Below are positions 52,357 through 61,147 of a stretch of DNA of 64,000 nucleotides, one piece after another. Position 1 is the stretch's first letter; each line of letters starts with the position of its first letter. This DNA is from Dactylosporangium vinaceum (GTDB taxonomy: Bacteria > Actinomycetota > Actinomycetes > Mycobacteriales > Micromonosporaceae): assembly GCF_019904175.1 (NCBI RefSeq), contig NZ_CP061913.1, positions 3,720,001 through 3,784,000 of the forward strand. Reading direction: 5' to 3'. The notes under the pieces are model-generated. The model made no database searches and was not told the DNA's origin. It saw only the letters and a list, made by a program, of their open reading frames with translations. The position numbers and the translations under genes were made by a program.

Positions 52357-53052
52357 ATGTCGTATGACCTCGCCGTTTGGGAAGGCGATCGGCCGGCGGA
52401 CGATGCAGCGGCCGCCGCCGAGTTCGAGCGGTTGTACAACCGCTACGTCGACTCGGACGAGGATGCGCCGCCGACGCCGAGGATCACCTCGTACGTGCAG
52501 GCGTTGCTGAACCGCTATCCGGATCGCGGCACCGACGGCGGCGCGGACAGTCCGTGGTCGACCGGTCCGCTGCTCGACGACGCCTGCGGGCCGTTGATCT
52601 ACTTCCCGATAGTGTGGAGCCGTTGCGAGGAAGTCTCGGGCTGGGCCGCGCAACTGGCCGAGGACCACGGGCTGCATTGCTTCGACCCGCAACGCAACCA
52701 GCTCCGTACGAGGGCGCGGGTCAAGTGGCGGTTCGAGTTGACCTCAGAGCGCGGCCGCCCGGTTCGTGACCCTGATCCGGAGACGGTGCGGAAGGTTCTC
52801 GTACGTCTGTCCCGGGACAACTACGTCGCGATCCTCACCCGGGCCGACGGCTGGTACGTCCAGGCTGGGTACGGAGAGCAGGCCGGCACCCGCCCGGGTT
52901 GGTACGCACTGGAGCGCCAGGATGGCGCGATGGAACGGCATTTCCGAACCGAGATCAGCGACATCGCCGAGGTCGTGCGGGCCTTCGTCGAGTTCCTGCA
53001 CGGCGACCCGACGTTGACCGCCCGCTTCGCCTGGCGGTCGTACGCTCCATGA
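52357..53052 (+). CDS. Hypothetical protein, 231 aa
   Basis: It begins MSYDLAVWEGDRPADDAAAA and has YNRYVDSDEDAPPTPRI and SPWSTGPLLDDACGPLIYFP, a common N-terminal module of actinobacterial accessory proteins. The C-terminal 90 residues (LVRLSRDNYVAILTRADGWY, then VQAGYGEQAG and FVEFLHGDPT) resemble immunity-type domains. No named family with certainty. ATG 52357. It is the only gene between a weak repeat near 52281 and the copy at 53146. Confidence 0.65.
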   Translation: MSYDLAVWEGDRPADDAAAAAEFERLYNRYVDSDEDAPPTPRITSYVQALLNRYPDRGTDGGADSPWSTGPLLDDACGPLIYFPIVWSRCEEVSGWAAQLAEDHGLHCFDPQRNQLRTRARVKWRFELTSERGRPVRDPDPETVRKVLVRLSRDNYVAILTRADGWYVQAGYGEQAGTRPGWYALERQDGAMERHFRTEISDIAEVVRAFVEFLHGDPTLTARFAWRSYAP

Positions 53053-53145
53053 ACCTTCCAGCCGTGAACCATCGTCTCACCAAAAACATGTGGCGTCAGG
53101 AGCCGCCACTTCGCCTCCGTCCAAGACACCTCCGGTTACGATCGG

Positions 53146-53195
53146 GTCCGCGCTCATGGCCACGATCCGCGCGGACGGTCGACATGTGGCGCGCG
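53146..53195 (-). repeat. Dispersed cassette-boundary repeat, copy R7
   Basis: TCCGCGCTCATGGCCACGAT then CCGCGCGGACGGTCGACATG. It aligns with the copy at 57661-57690 and with its flank toward the Imm10-like gene. Confidence 0.6.
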
Positions 53196-53209
53196 CCCGG
53201 CAGGGGTTA

Positions 53210-53280
53210 CGGGCGTAGTACTGCCGGCCGAGCGCCGAGTCGCCCGTAGGTCAAGATCCGTGCCAAGTACTCCCGGAATG
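53210..53280 (-). pseudogene. Imm10-like gene, 3' fragment
   Basis: Seventy bases almost identical to 57718-57788 (one GTACTGCC/GTAGTGCC and one GCGCC/GCGGC difference), encoding the last about 23 residues (FREYLARILTYGR and onward). The match begins at the repeat and breaks off abruptly inside the gene at 53281. A truncated second copy of the cassette at 57671-58182. Confidence 0.75.
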
Positions 53281-53583
53281 GACCGACGAGGTCAGCGCTT
53301 GCCGACTCGAACACGCCATCAATGTCCTCCCGCCGCTGCGGACCAAGGAGGGCAAGAATGTTACGACGGTATCGCCGCCCTGTACCGATGTCCGAGGTGA
53401 TGTCGATGATCGGCCTGAACCTCGACAGGTAAAGCCCACCGCACCGGCGGCGCTGACCGGCGCATGTACTGCCGGGCGATGTCCGTTGGGGCCGGCGTGC
53501 GTCATTGAACGGGTGTCAGCCAGGAGTCGTTCCGGAAAATATCGGGGCGGCGGGCCCGGGGCGGGCGCACTATGGTGCCGCAG

Positions 53584-54801
53584 ATGACGACAAGCACGGC
53601 GATCGCCGACGCCAACGCACTCACGGCCTGCTGGGCGTCCAGATTGGAAGGGCAAGGGACGGTACTGTCCGGGGCCGGGGTGCACGTCCTGCTGGCGCTC
53701 CTCGCCCCGTTCGCCGGTGGGGCAGCCCGCGACGAGCTCATGGGTGTTGCGCCCGAGGCGTTTGAGCTGCCCGAGTCGCCCGGCATCCGGGTTGCCACCG
53801 GCGTGTGGATGCGCGACACGGTGCCGCCGACCGAGGCGTGGCAGGCGGCCGTGCCCGCTGGGTTGCGCGGGACGCTGACCGGGGACCCCCGCCAGGACCA
53901 GTCGGCGCTCGACGCCTGGGCAGCCGCGCAGACCGGTGGGCAGATCGCGGCGATGCCGGTCAGGGTCTCCGAGGAGTCTCTCATGGTGCTGGCCAGCGCC
54001 TTGTCGGTGCAGACCACGTGGGTGGAGCCGTTCCAGGAGGAGCGCGGGCTGATCTCGCGCGGGCCGTGGGCGAGACAGGACGTGGCGACGCTGTACCGGT
54101 ACCTGGATGGCATCGAGGGACTGCGCACGTTGCGGGCCGTGGACACGGATGCCGGGGTCATTACGCTCGTCACGATCGAGGGGCGCGACGACGTCGACGT
54201 CGTGCTGGCCCTGGGCGAGGAGGATCAGGCCGCGTCCGCGGTGCTGCGCGCCGCCCTGCACGCGATCACCGGCGCCGCATCGGGCGGCGTGACCGGTCGC
54301 GACGGCTGTGTCCTGCGGGACAATGCCCGTCCGGACCGGGGCCCCCAGCCCGACTGGGACGACGACTGGACCGTGACGGTCGCACCCGGCGTCACAGTGC
54401 GGGAGCACAGAGCGCTGCATCAGGACACCCCCGGTCTGTCGATGAGCACCGTGCGGTTCCGGGTCGCCGGCGCACACGACCTGCTCCAACACGCCGAGCT
54501 CTTCGGGCTCACCGCGGCCACTGACACAACCCGCGGGCACTTCCCCGGGATCAGCCTGGAGCCGATGGCGGTCTCCCAGGCCCGCCAGGACGCGGTCGCC
54601 GAATTCACCGGCGCCGGGTTCAAGGCGTCGGCCGTCACCGCGATCGACGAGGCCGCCGGAGGGTTGGAGGGACCCGAGCGATACCACCGGGTACGGCACT
54701 TGAGCGTGTGCCTCGACCGGCCGTTCGGGTTCGCGGCCGTGCACCGCCACACGAAGCTGATTCTGGTCGCCGGCTGGGTGGCCGAGGCCTATCAATATTG
54801 A
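53584..54801 (+). CDS. Serpin family protein
   Basis: A 405-aa intracellular protein. TAIADANALTACWASRLEGQ and GTVLSGAGVHVLLALLAPFA match the first serpin helices. The C-terminus has FKASAVTAIDEAAGG and CLDRPFGFAAVHRHTKLILV, matching the serpin hinge and the DRPF strand. The stretch between hinge and DRPF is short for a protease-trapping loop, so it may not inhibit proteases. Such serpin relatives are widespread in Streptomyces and allies; their role is unknown. ATG 53584. The surrounding pieces are gene fragments, so it sits in a scarred area. Confidence 0.75.
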   Translation: MTTSTAIADANALTACWASRLEGQGTVLSGAGVHVLLALLAPFAGGAARDELMGVAPEAFELPESPGIRVATGVWMRDTVPPTEAWQAAVPAGLRGTLTGDPRQDQSALDAWAAAQTGGQIAAMPVRVSEESLMVLASALSVQTTWVEPFQEERGLISRGPWARQDVATLYRYLDGIEGLRTLRAVDTDAGVITLVTIEGRDDVDVVLALGEEDQAASAVLRAALHAITGAASGGVTGRDGCVLRDNARPDRGPQPDWDDDWTVTVAPGVTVREHRALHQDTPGLSMSTVRFRVAGAHDLLQHAELFGLTAATDTTRGHFPGISLEPMAVSQARQDAVAEFTGAGFKASAVTAIDEAAGGLEGPERYHRVRHLSVCLDRPFGFAAVHRHTKLILVAGWVAEAYQY

Positions 54802-54904
54802 GCCGTGCCCGACCGCTCGTGCTGCCGACCGCGAGCGCGAGGCTGGCGGCGGATGTCACGTTCTGCAGTCACCAGTGTGCGGCCGGAGGCTCCGGAGTGG
54901 GGTG

Positions 54905-55295
54905 ATCCAGCCGGGAAGAGTGATGGCCCGAACCGGTTTTGGAAGGCGTGAATTGCTGCGTGTCGTCCGTGGCGTCGGTGCGGTGTTGCTGTGGCTTCAG
55001 AGCTCCAGCTACCCGGGTCACGCGCCGTACTTCATCAACATCGGCGCTGCCTCAGAGCGTTGGATCGACTACCGGGGTGGCATCGAGCAAGGCCTGGGTC
55101 AGCTGTCCGGACGCGTGCACCCGCCGCCGGAGTTCGCGTTCGCTCCAGGCGCTGACATGTGGGTGCTGCGGACGGCGGAGGCCGCGGCTGAGCACGGCGC
55201 TGGGCTGTGTCAGACGTTCGACGAGGTGGTGTTCCCGCGGCTGGACGCGCACCTGGAATACAACGGGAGCGTCCAAGACGGCGAGGAGGGAGTGT
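54905..55295 (+). pseudogene. DUF4304 protein, truncated at both ends
   Basis: Encodes ELLRVVRGVGAVLLWLQSSS, YPGHAPYFINIGAASERWID and GQLSGRVHPPPEFAFAPGAD, 70-80% identical to the middle of the intact protein at 563-1120. The first 40 residues are missing or scrambled, and homology stops near 55290, about 35 residues before the normal end. It is in the opposite orientation to its intact paralogue. It could still be translated as a short protein, but loss of both ends argues for decay. Confidence 0.7.
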
Positions 55296-55326
55296 GCTCA
55301 GGCCGGAGACCGCATAGGAGCCCGGG

Positions 55327-55725
55327 TCATGATGTCGCGTTATACGTCCACTGCAGGGTGACGTCGGGCTTCAAGCGCAGCCACAGCGTGGCCGCCTGCG
55401 CTTCTTCCGGGAACTCGATGCGCAGCAGTTCCCGCCCCTTCGTCCGGTCGACCCCGACGGTGCGAACACCAGCCAGTTGGAGATCGACGATGTCTTCGCC
55501 ACCGGCCGCGGCCCGCATCCTCAGCCCGACCTGTCCGTAGCCAGGCTCCACATCCAGCTCGATCTCGTATCCGCCCCGCACCGCCAGAAATTTCACCGAG
55601 GTGTACGGCCACGGATACCGCCAACTCTCAAGACCGTCCGCGGCAAGGCCGCCTGCCGCATCTGTGTAGCGCGGCTCAGCCCCGAAGAGCCAGACCAGAT
55701 CCTCAAAACTCGGGAGCGGCTCCAT
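55327..55725 (-). CDS. Hypothetical protein, 132 aa
   Basis: A soluble protein: EPLPSFEDLVWLFGAEPRYT, then YPWPYTSVKFLAVRGGYEIE and GREILRIEF-like strands ending LRLKPDVTLQWTYNAT. Beta-rich; it resembles small actinobacterial orphan proteins, no named family. ATG 55725 is preferred over 55770, which lies next to the repeat. The gene is delimited by the DUF4304 remnant on one side and repeat R8 on the other. Confidence 0.65.
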   Translation of the reverse strand: MEPLPSFEDLVWLFGAEPRYTDAAGGLAADGLESWRYPWPYTSVKFLAVRGGYEIELDVEPGYGQVGLRMRAAAGGEDIVDLQLAGVRTVGVDRTKGRELLRIEFPEEAQAATLWLRLKPDVTLQWTYNATS

Positions 55726-55769
55726 GACCACCACCGCATCTTCGCACTCGTGATCCGCGGCATAGCCCA

Positions 55770-55792
55770 TTCATGCCGATTCGACGTGGCGG
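55770..55792 (-). repeat. Dispersed cassette-boundary repeat, copy R8
   Basis: TTCATGCCGATTCGACGTGG then CGG. A diverged copy; the core reads TGCCGA. Confidence 0.5.
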
Positions 55793-55842
55793 ACACGAAG
55801 GTTGACCGTGGCCGGGACGGTGGAGCACAACGGGCGACGAGC

Positions 55843-56829
55843 TCAGTGTTGCAGCCAGGCGTCGATGCCGTGCAGTGCCGATTCGACCAGGGCGCGGGGC
55901 GCTCCGCTGTGACGGAGTGACGTTCGCGCGCACGTGGCCAGTTGTGCGGCGGTGAGGCCGAGGTGATCTCGCGCGAGGGTGTATTCATTGAGCAGATCCG
56001 TGTCGAACAGCAGCGGGTCGTCGGCGTTGATGCTGCAGGGCACGCCTCGGGCGAGTAGCGCCGGGAGGGGATGCTGGGCGATCGAAGGCACGACGGACAG
56101 CATCACGTTGCTGGTCGGGCACACGTCGAGCGCGACGCCGCCGGGCGCCAACCGGTCGAGCAGGCCAGGGTCGGCGATTGCTGCAACACCATGCATGATC
56201 CGGTCGGCGCGCAGCACCTCCATCGCGTCGCGCACCGACGATGGGCCGGTCAGCTCACCGGCATGCGGTACGGCAAGGAGGCCGCCCTCGCGGGCGATGG
56301 TGAACGCCTCGGCGAACAGCGGTCCTGGTGCCGCGGTCTCGTCGCCGTCCAACCCGAACCCGACGACACCATCATCGTGGCGGCGGACCGCGAGCCGTGC
56401 CAGCGCGACGGCCTCCTGCACGGGCCGGTCACGGTTGGCCGCCACGATGAGTCCGAATCCCACGCCGTAGCGATCCTGGGCGGCCCGGCCGGCGTCGAGC
56501 ACGACGTCCAGGACGTCGGCGTCGGAGCCCAAGCGGCCGCCGAACAGGCCCGGCCACATCGACGGCTCGATCCACACCGCCCCGGCCAGCGCCGCGTCCT
56601 CGACGATCTCGTGGACCAGCCGCTGCGCGTCGGCCGGCGTGCGCAGGCACGCAGCCGCGGCGGTAATGGTGTCCGTGAACGCCGCGAATGAGCCGTACGC
56701 CGTGGGCAGGGTGGCGACCACTCCGGCCCGATCAGCCAGCTCCAGCAACGTTGAGCGACGCATCGCCCCATCGAGATGGATATGAAGGTGAGCCTTGGGC
56801 AACGCGGCGAGGGTCCGGCTGCCTGACAT
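55843..56829 (-). CDS. Adenosine deaminase family protein
   Basis: A 328-aa TIM-barrel amidohydrolase. The metal-binding HxH is in KAHLHIHLDGAMR (His16 and His18); the HAGE motif (VPHAGELTGP) supplies the next ligand and the catalytic Glu; RIMHGVAAI follows, and INADDPLLF carries the final Asp pair. All catalytic residues are present. The length is normal. It probably deaminates adenosine or a related 6-aminopurine; the VWIEPSMWPGLF and FGLIVAANRDRP segments are unlike the housekeeping enzyme, so another substrate is possible. ATG 56829. It is a lone gene between repeats R8 and R9, unusual cargo next to orphan immunity genes. Confidence 0.85.
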   Translation of the reverse strand: MSGSRTLAALPKAHLHIHLDGAMRRSTLLELADRAGVVATLPTAYGSFAAFTDTITAAAACLRTPADAQRLVHEIVEDAALAGAVWIEPSMWPGLFGGRLGSDADVLDVVLDAGRAAQDRYGVGFGLIVAANRDRPVQEAVALARLAVRRHDDGVVGFGLDGDETAAPGPLFAEAFTIAREGGLLAVPHAGELTGPSSVRDAMEVLRADRIMHGVAAIADPGLLDRLAPGGVALDVCPTSNVMLSVVPSIAQHPLPALLARGVPCSINADDPLLFDTDLLNEYTLARDHLGLTAAQLATCARTSLRHSGAPRALVESALHGIDAWLQH

Positions 56830-56980
56830 TCGGCCATGATCCCACGCCACATGTATCCACCGCGACCCTGCAACGGCAAGATGCCCGTCCGCCGTAGCCC
56901 AGACGGACCGGCGCCATAGCAGGTCGTGCGTTAGGGTCCGTCGACATTTGGGGCCAGCACTTGTCCGGTCACGTAAGAGG

Positions 56981-57021
56981 CTTGATCACGGTTGCGCTCA
57001 TGCCGCTGATGGTGCGCGATC
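56981..57021 (-). repeat. Dispersed cassette-boundary repeat, copy R9 (long form)
   Basis: CTTGATCACGGTTGCGCTCA then TGCCGCTGATGGTGCGCGATC. This is the fullest copy and shows both flanking GATC arms; it defines the extended 41-bp element. Confidence 0.8.
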
Positions 57022-57219
57022 GCTGCCGACGCTCCTCGCTTGTGGCCCCGGCGTCGGCCTGATCGAGTCCTATTGCGGTGTCGCCCGCTGCGGCACCCAG
57101 CGCAGCAGGCAAGTCGACCCGTTTGGCCGGTGGACGCCGCTTGATGGGCGGGCCTGTTCGGGTGCTGGTTCGCTGCAGGAGGGCCACGGCCGTACCGGAT
57201 GTCCCCGTAGAGTTTCGAC

Positions 57220-57513
57220 ATGTTCATGCTCCATGGCCGCCTCGGCGCGAAGCCCGGCAAGCGCGATGACCTTCTGAAGATCATGAGCGAGGCGGGCGAG
57301 TCCTTGCCAGGCAATCGGCTGTATGTGGTCGCGATCGATGAGACGGACGCTGACGGTGTGTGGGCGACTGAGATCTGGGAATCGCAGGAGGCTCACGCGG
57401 CGTCGTTGCGTCTGGACCACGTGCAGAAGCGCATCGCGCGAGCGATGCCACTGATCGACACCGGCGGCATTAGGCAGCAACGACTCGACGCCCGCGCAGG
57501 GATACCCGACTGA
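57220..57513 (+). CDS. Antibiotic biosynthesis monooxygenase-like (ABM) protein
   Basis: A 97-aa ferredoxin-like-fold protein. FMLHGRLGAKPGKRDDLLKI, then LYVVAIDETDADGVWATEIW and ESQEAHAASLRLDHVQKRI follow the ABM/YgiN pattern. Members act on quinones or polyketide-type substrates without cofactor. ATG 57220. It is the only gene between repeats R9 and R10. Substrate unknown. Confidence 0.8.
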   Translation: MFMLHGRLGAKPGKRDDLLKIMSEAGESLPGNRLYVVAIDETDADGVWATEIWESQEAHAASLRLDHVQKRIARAMPLIDTGGIRQQRLDARAGIPD

Positions 57514-57660
57514 GCCGGCGGCCGAGTCCTCGACACTCAAACCCAGCGACCGGGCCACCGACCGCCCTCACCATGATGCGCGTTCCAGCCGCAACGTGTG
57601 GCCACCCCGATCCGGCCGCCCGTCAAACGTCGATCGCTGGTGGGACTGCCTGATCAGATT

Positions 57661-57690
57661 CACGCATATGCCGCGATCCGCGTGGGCGGT
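57661..57690 (-). repeat. Dispersed cassette-boundary repeat, copy R10
   Basis: CACGCATATGCCGCGATCCG then CGTGGGCGGT. Together with R11 it frames the Imm10-like gene. Confidence 0.65.
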
Positions 57691-57715
57691 CGTCGTGTGG
57701 CGCGCTCGGCGGTGT

Positions 57716-58117
57716 TCACGGGCGTAGTAGTGCCGGCCGAGCGGCGAGTCGCCCGTAGGTCAAGATCCGTGCCAAGTACTCCCGGAATGTCGCGAGCGAC
57801 TGCGGATCTACTGCCAGTTCGACGATGATCTCGGCGTCCTCCAGGCCGAGGTCGACGAGGGCGGCTTCGCTGACGACGACGCGCATACGGTTGCCGTCGA
57901 TGCTCAGCTCACGGACGCACCCGTATGCGGTTCCGTGGCGCTCGGTGAGCAGGCAGTAGGTGTCCATGCCCAACCGGACGTCCTGGGCGTCAGGGGGATC
58001 GTCGCCGGCCTGGAAGATCAAGGCGCGGCCGGTGCCGTCGTCTCGTTCCGCGACGGCGGCGACCAGGCACTGCTCCTCATCGACGCCGGCCGGGGACGCG
58101 ACGAACTCAATCGGCAT
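57716..58117 (-). CDS. Imm10-like immunity protein
   Basis: A 133-aa protein. ALIFQAGDDPPDAQDVRLGM and DTYCLLTERHGTAYGCVREL, then RVVVSEAALVDLGLEDAEII, follow the Imm10 pattern of polymorphic-toxin immunity proteins. ATG 58117 starts the family match. No toxin gene is near. A 3' fragment of a second copy lies at 53210-53280. Single gene between repeats R10 and R11. Confidence 0.7.
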   Translation of the reverse strand: MPIEFVASPAGVDEEQCLVAAVAERDDGTGRALIFQAGDDPPDAQDVRLGMDTYCLLTERHGTAYGCVRELSIDGNRMRVVVSEAALVDLGLEDAEIIVELAVDPQSLATFREYLARILTYGRLAARPALLRP

Positions 58118-58170
58118 GGCGCCGTTCTTACCACAGCCGGCCGAGGCGCCTACGGCGAGATCATCAGGAC

Positions 58171-58198
58171 CTCCGCTATGCCGCCGATGGTGCGCGCG
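58171..58198 (-). repeat. Dispersed cassette-boundary repeat, copy R11
   Basis: CTCCGCTATGCCGCCGATGG then TGCGCGCG, a good copy preceded by GATCATCAGGA. Confidence 0.75.
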
Positions 58199-58546
58199 AG
58201 ACGGAGCATACGTCTGTGGTGTGTGGAGGCTGTTGGCGATCCGAACGCGAACCACCGGGGCCTCGTTGGTGAAGCAAGCCACGGAGTCGGCCCGAGGGCG
58301 TAGTGGGACGTGACTCGAGCGCGCTGGTAGCCGAGCCACCTCAGAGGGCCGCCCCTGGCGATCGAAGTCGGCCCGAAACTGTGGGGGCCGAGCCGGCACG
58401 CTCTCGGGCCGTCGTGCCCGGCCCGGGACCGGGTGCCCGCGGGCGGCGCCGGGTAGCTGCACCGCTCCTCGCGGCGCGGTGCCGGATCCGTCCGGTACCG
58501 CCGCGCCTGTCGCCCGGTTGCGTTCCAGGTGGCCAGCCCGGCGCCG
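58199..58546. other. Intergenic stretch
   Basis: No supported gene; high-GC sequence with Arg/Pro-rich open frames typical of noise. Confidence 0.4.
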
Positions 58547-59302
58547 TCACGCTGTGGTGGTGCGCGGGGCGACGATGTCGGGGGTGCCGAAGCGCACCGG
58601 GACGCCCGGGGAGTAGAGCACGCTGTCGGGCGGGCCGACCGGGGCCGGCAAGCCCGCCGCCAGGATCAGGGTGTCGTCCAGGTCGAGCAGGTCCGCGCGG
58701 TACAGCGGCCAGCGCGGATGCTCGTTGGGCAGGTGCAGGGTGCGGCCCCACGCTCGGGTGTGCAGTCCCCAACGGGCGGTGACGAAGTGCTCCAGCGGCG
58801 TCGGCTCGGCGATCGGCGCGCCGATCCGCACCGCCATGGCGTTGCCCGCCGGGCGGGGACCCGGCCAGCGGCGGCGGCTGGTGTATGACACGACGTCGCC
58901 GTCCTTGCGCATGCGCATCCTCGCCCACTTGTAGGGCAGCCGCAGCGACACCTGGGCGGTCAGCACCGCCGGCAGCCGCTCCGCCTCCAGCGACAGGAAC
59001 ACCACCGCCCGCCGGCCCGACCCGTCGACGCTGTAGAGGCGCACGTTGGTCTCGCAGAACGTGCCCAGGTAGGGCAACCCCGGCCCGCGGAACAGGCCGA
59101 GCCCAACCATCCGGAAGCCGATCAGGCCGATATACGTGACTCCGCCGAGCGTGTCGGGCACCGCCCCGGTCGGCAGGAAGGGCGCGACGGTCTCCGGCGG
59201 CACTGCCCAGTGCAGAAACGCCAGGTCGTGCCAGCGCTGGACCAGCATCGAGCGGCGCACCGGGCGCAGCGTCTCCGGGGTCACGTCCTCGATCCTCACC
59301 AT
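58547..59302 (-). CDS. DUF2071 (YqjF-like) protein
   Basis: A 251-aa protein. MLVQRWHDLAFLHWAVPPET, then GVTYIGLIGFRMVGLG, LPYLGTFCETNVRLYSVDG and VFFLSLEA-type strands are the DUF2071 signature (acetoacetate-decarboxylase-like fold). Cytoplasmic, unknown function, normal length. GTG/ATG start at 59302. It stands alone. Confidence 0.85.
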   Translation of the reverse strand: MVRIEDVTPETLRPVRRSMLVQRWHDLAFLHWAVPPETVAPFLPTGAVPDTLGGVTYIGLIGFRMVGLGLFRGPGLPYLGTFCETNVRLYSVDGSGRRAVVFLSLEAERLPAVLTAQVSLRLPYKWARMRMRKDGDVVSYTSRRRWPGPRPAGNAMAVRIGAPIAEPTPLEHFVTARWGLHTRAWGRTLHLPNEHPRWPLYRADLLDLDDTLILAAGLPAPVGPPDSVLYSPGVPVRFGTPDIVAPRTTTA

Positions 59303-60105
59303 GCCATCATCGCTCAGCCGGCCACCGTGATCCGCGCGGTCCGGTCCAGGCCGGCGTCTTCGGTCATCGAGGCGAGGCTTGGCAGATCTCGCGCTCCAGG
59401 ATGACCGGCAGCCGCCGACCCGCCTGCCCGTCGTCCCTTGTCGATCGGGTCACTCGGCCTCAGGCCGTTCGCCGGCGCCCCGCTCCGCGTACTGCCCGGG
59501 CGGGCGGGCGGGCGACGAGCATCGGCGAGCCGGCGGCCACGTCGCACCGATCGCTTCGAGCCCGAGTGTGTACGAGGCGCCGGCCAACGAGGACGGCACG
59601 ATCCCGAGATCTGCCAGGGGCTGTACATCGACCCCGAGCGTCACCGGCCGACGGACCGCCCACGTTCGCGCGGCGATTTGGGGGCCCGCCGCGGCCGTGT
59701 TCGTTCGCGCCGCGGCTCGAACGGATTCTGGGCCGGTCACGAATGCCTGTCGCCGTTCGAGTACGACTTGGCGCTGTTCGCCGGCGGTCAGCCCTCTCCC
59801 GTCCTGGCGATTCGACGATCGACTGGTGGCGTCACTCCTGGGGCACATGGACAAGGAGCTCCCGAGCGTCATTGACGCTGGCCGCGATCGCCCACCCGTG
59901 ACCGTGCCGCGCACAAGCTCGACGGCATCGCGACCACCACGGATGCCGGCATCCGCACATGCCGCCGACCGTGCGCTGGCGGCGACGATCGTCACGCTCT
60001 GTAGATCGCGTTGCGGCCTGATCGTCGGCTGGTGCGAAGTGATGCTGCGGCGTGGCAGTGATGTTGCGTCGGTACACGTCAAACATGGGCGACATCGTTC
60101 GAGGT
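59303..60105. other. Gene-poor stretch, possible decayed coding
   Basis: Several open frames on both strands, none with start, ribosome site or family. A plus-strand piece near 59735-59830 (GHECLSPFEYDLALFAGGQP) looks protein-like but is isolated. Repeat copy R12 lies at 59951-59978. Confidence 0.4.
59951..59978 (-). repeat. Dispersed cassette-boundary repeat, copy R12
   Basis: ATCCGCACATGCCGCCGACC then GTGCGCTG. Good core and right half. Confidence 0.65.
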
Positions 60106-60957
60106 TTATGGGTCAAGTGAAACATCGGTTTTCGGGACGATCGGGTCGATCGGTTGGGTGGGACCGTTCTCCGCTTCGTAGCTGTCGGCGAGAGGAAACC
60201 TGCACTCGCACGCGCTGCAGGTGGCGTGGCCGAACAGGTAGGTAATGCCGTTGGCGAGAACGGTGTCGCCGCCGGCGATTGCGGTGCCGTACATCCATCG
60301 GCCGATCCCGGTCAGCTGATCGGGATCGGCCGGGATGAGCGGGCGCCGACGGATGTCGCCGTCGTTGTAGTGGCGGATCGCCGCGTAGTGGCCGTAGTCG
60401 CCGATGACGATCGCCAGGCGGGTGGCGCAGCTGGGGCAGCCGAGGTGGTAGTGCTCGTCGGTGAAATTCAGGCTGATCTTGGCCCAGAAGGTGTAGCCGG
60501 CGAAGCCGAGCGCGTCCTGCATCACGTGCACCAGCGCAGATGCGGCCGAGGGTGCCCTGACACTGGCCAGACGGTCCTCGGCGAGACGGTACAGCGCGGC
60601 CGGGACGTGCCGGTTCGCGCGGACCAGGTCGTCGTGCTTGTGGTTGCGGTGCAGGCTCCGCACGATCACGGCGGCGAGATCCAACGCCCGATCACGGTCG
60701 GGCCGAGCAGCGGCCCGCGCGATGCCGGCCAGACCCGGCAGCGCGGCGAAACCGGCGGAACACCAGCACTCGCCTTCTACAACGAGCCGCCGTTCGAGGT
60801 CCTTCCAGGTCCTGGCATCCGGCCGCTGTTCGAGCCGGCCGAGCAACCGCTCGACGAACACGCCGGGACTACCCCAATGATCCTGCACCGACCACCAATC
60901 GATCACCGCGCTATCAAACACCGCCGAGGAGAACGCATACGCATCTGCGATGGTCAT
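60106..60957 (-). CDS. Hypothetical protein with zinc-ribbon-like cysteines, 283 aa
   Basis: A soluble protein. The N-terminal 150 residues are helical (FERLLGRLEQRPDAR-like, then LVVEGECWCSAGFAALPGLA). Near residue 190, HYHLGCPSCATRLAIVIGDY and near 255, GHATCSACECRFPL place two CxxC pairs that could form a zinc ribbon. This layout is known from an uncharacterised actinobacterial family. ATG 60957 is chosen as the start of continuous protein-like sequence; the longer frame upstream is antisense to the GNAT gene. Confidence 0.65.
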   Translation of the reverse strand: MTIADAYAFSSAVFDSAVIDWWSVQDHWGSPGVFVERLLGRLEQRPDARTWKDLERRLVVEGECWCSAGFAALPGLAGIARAAARPDRDRALDLAAVIVRSLHRNHKHDDLVRANRHVPAALYRLAEDRLASVRAPSAASALVHVMQDALGFAGYTFWAKISLNFTDEHYHLGCPSCATRLAIVIGDYGHYAAIRHYNDGDIRRRPLIPADPDQLTGIGRWMYGTAIAGGDTVLANGITYLFGHATCSACECRFPLADSYEAENGPTQPIDPIVPKTDVSLDP

Positions 60958-61147
60958 CCGCCGCCCTAGCCGGGCCGGTATCCCGGAGTGATGGACCTTG
61001 CGGCTTGCCGACGCGCTGATCTGCCGAATTGAGCGCACGTGATCAACGTGGTGGGCGTCGGATTTTCTGGCGGTGAACGCTTCATCCCCCGATCCTGCTG
61101 CCGAAAATCGGGGGGTATCGGTCAGGGTGTTGTGGCAGGGTATCGCG

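Larger units (their letters stand above)
53053..53583. other. Stretch with repeat and gene fragment
   Basis: It contains the repeat at 53146-53195 and a 3' fragment of an Imm10-like gene (53210-53280). I see no complete gene. Confidence 0.5.

Noticed and set aside
59303..60105. A transposase remnant
   Set aside because: No transposase motif or terminal repeats could be found; the frames are too short and inconsistent.
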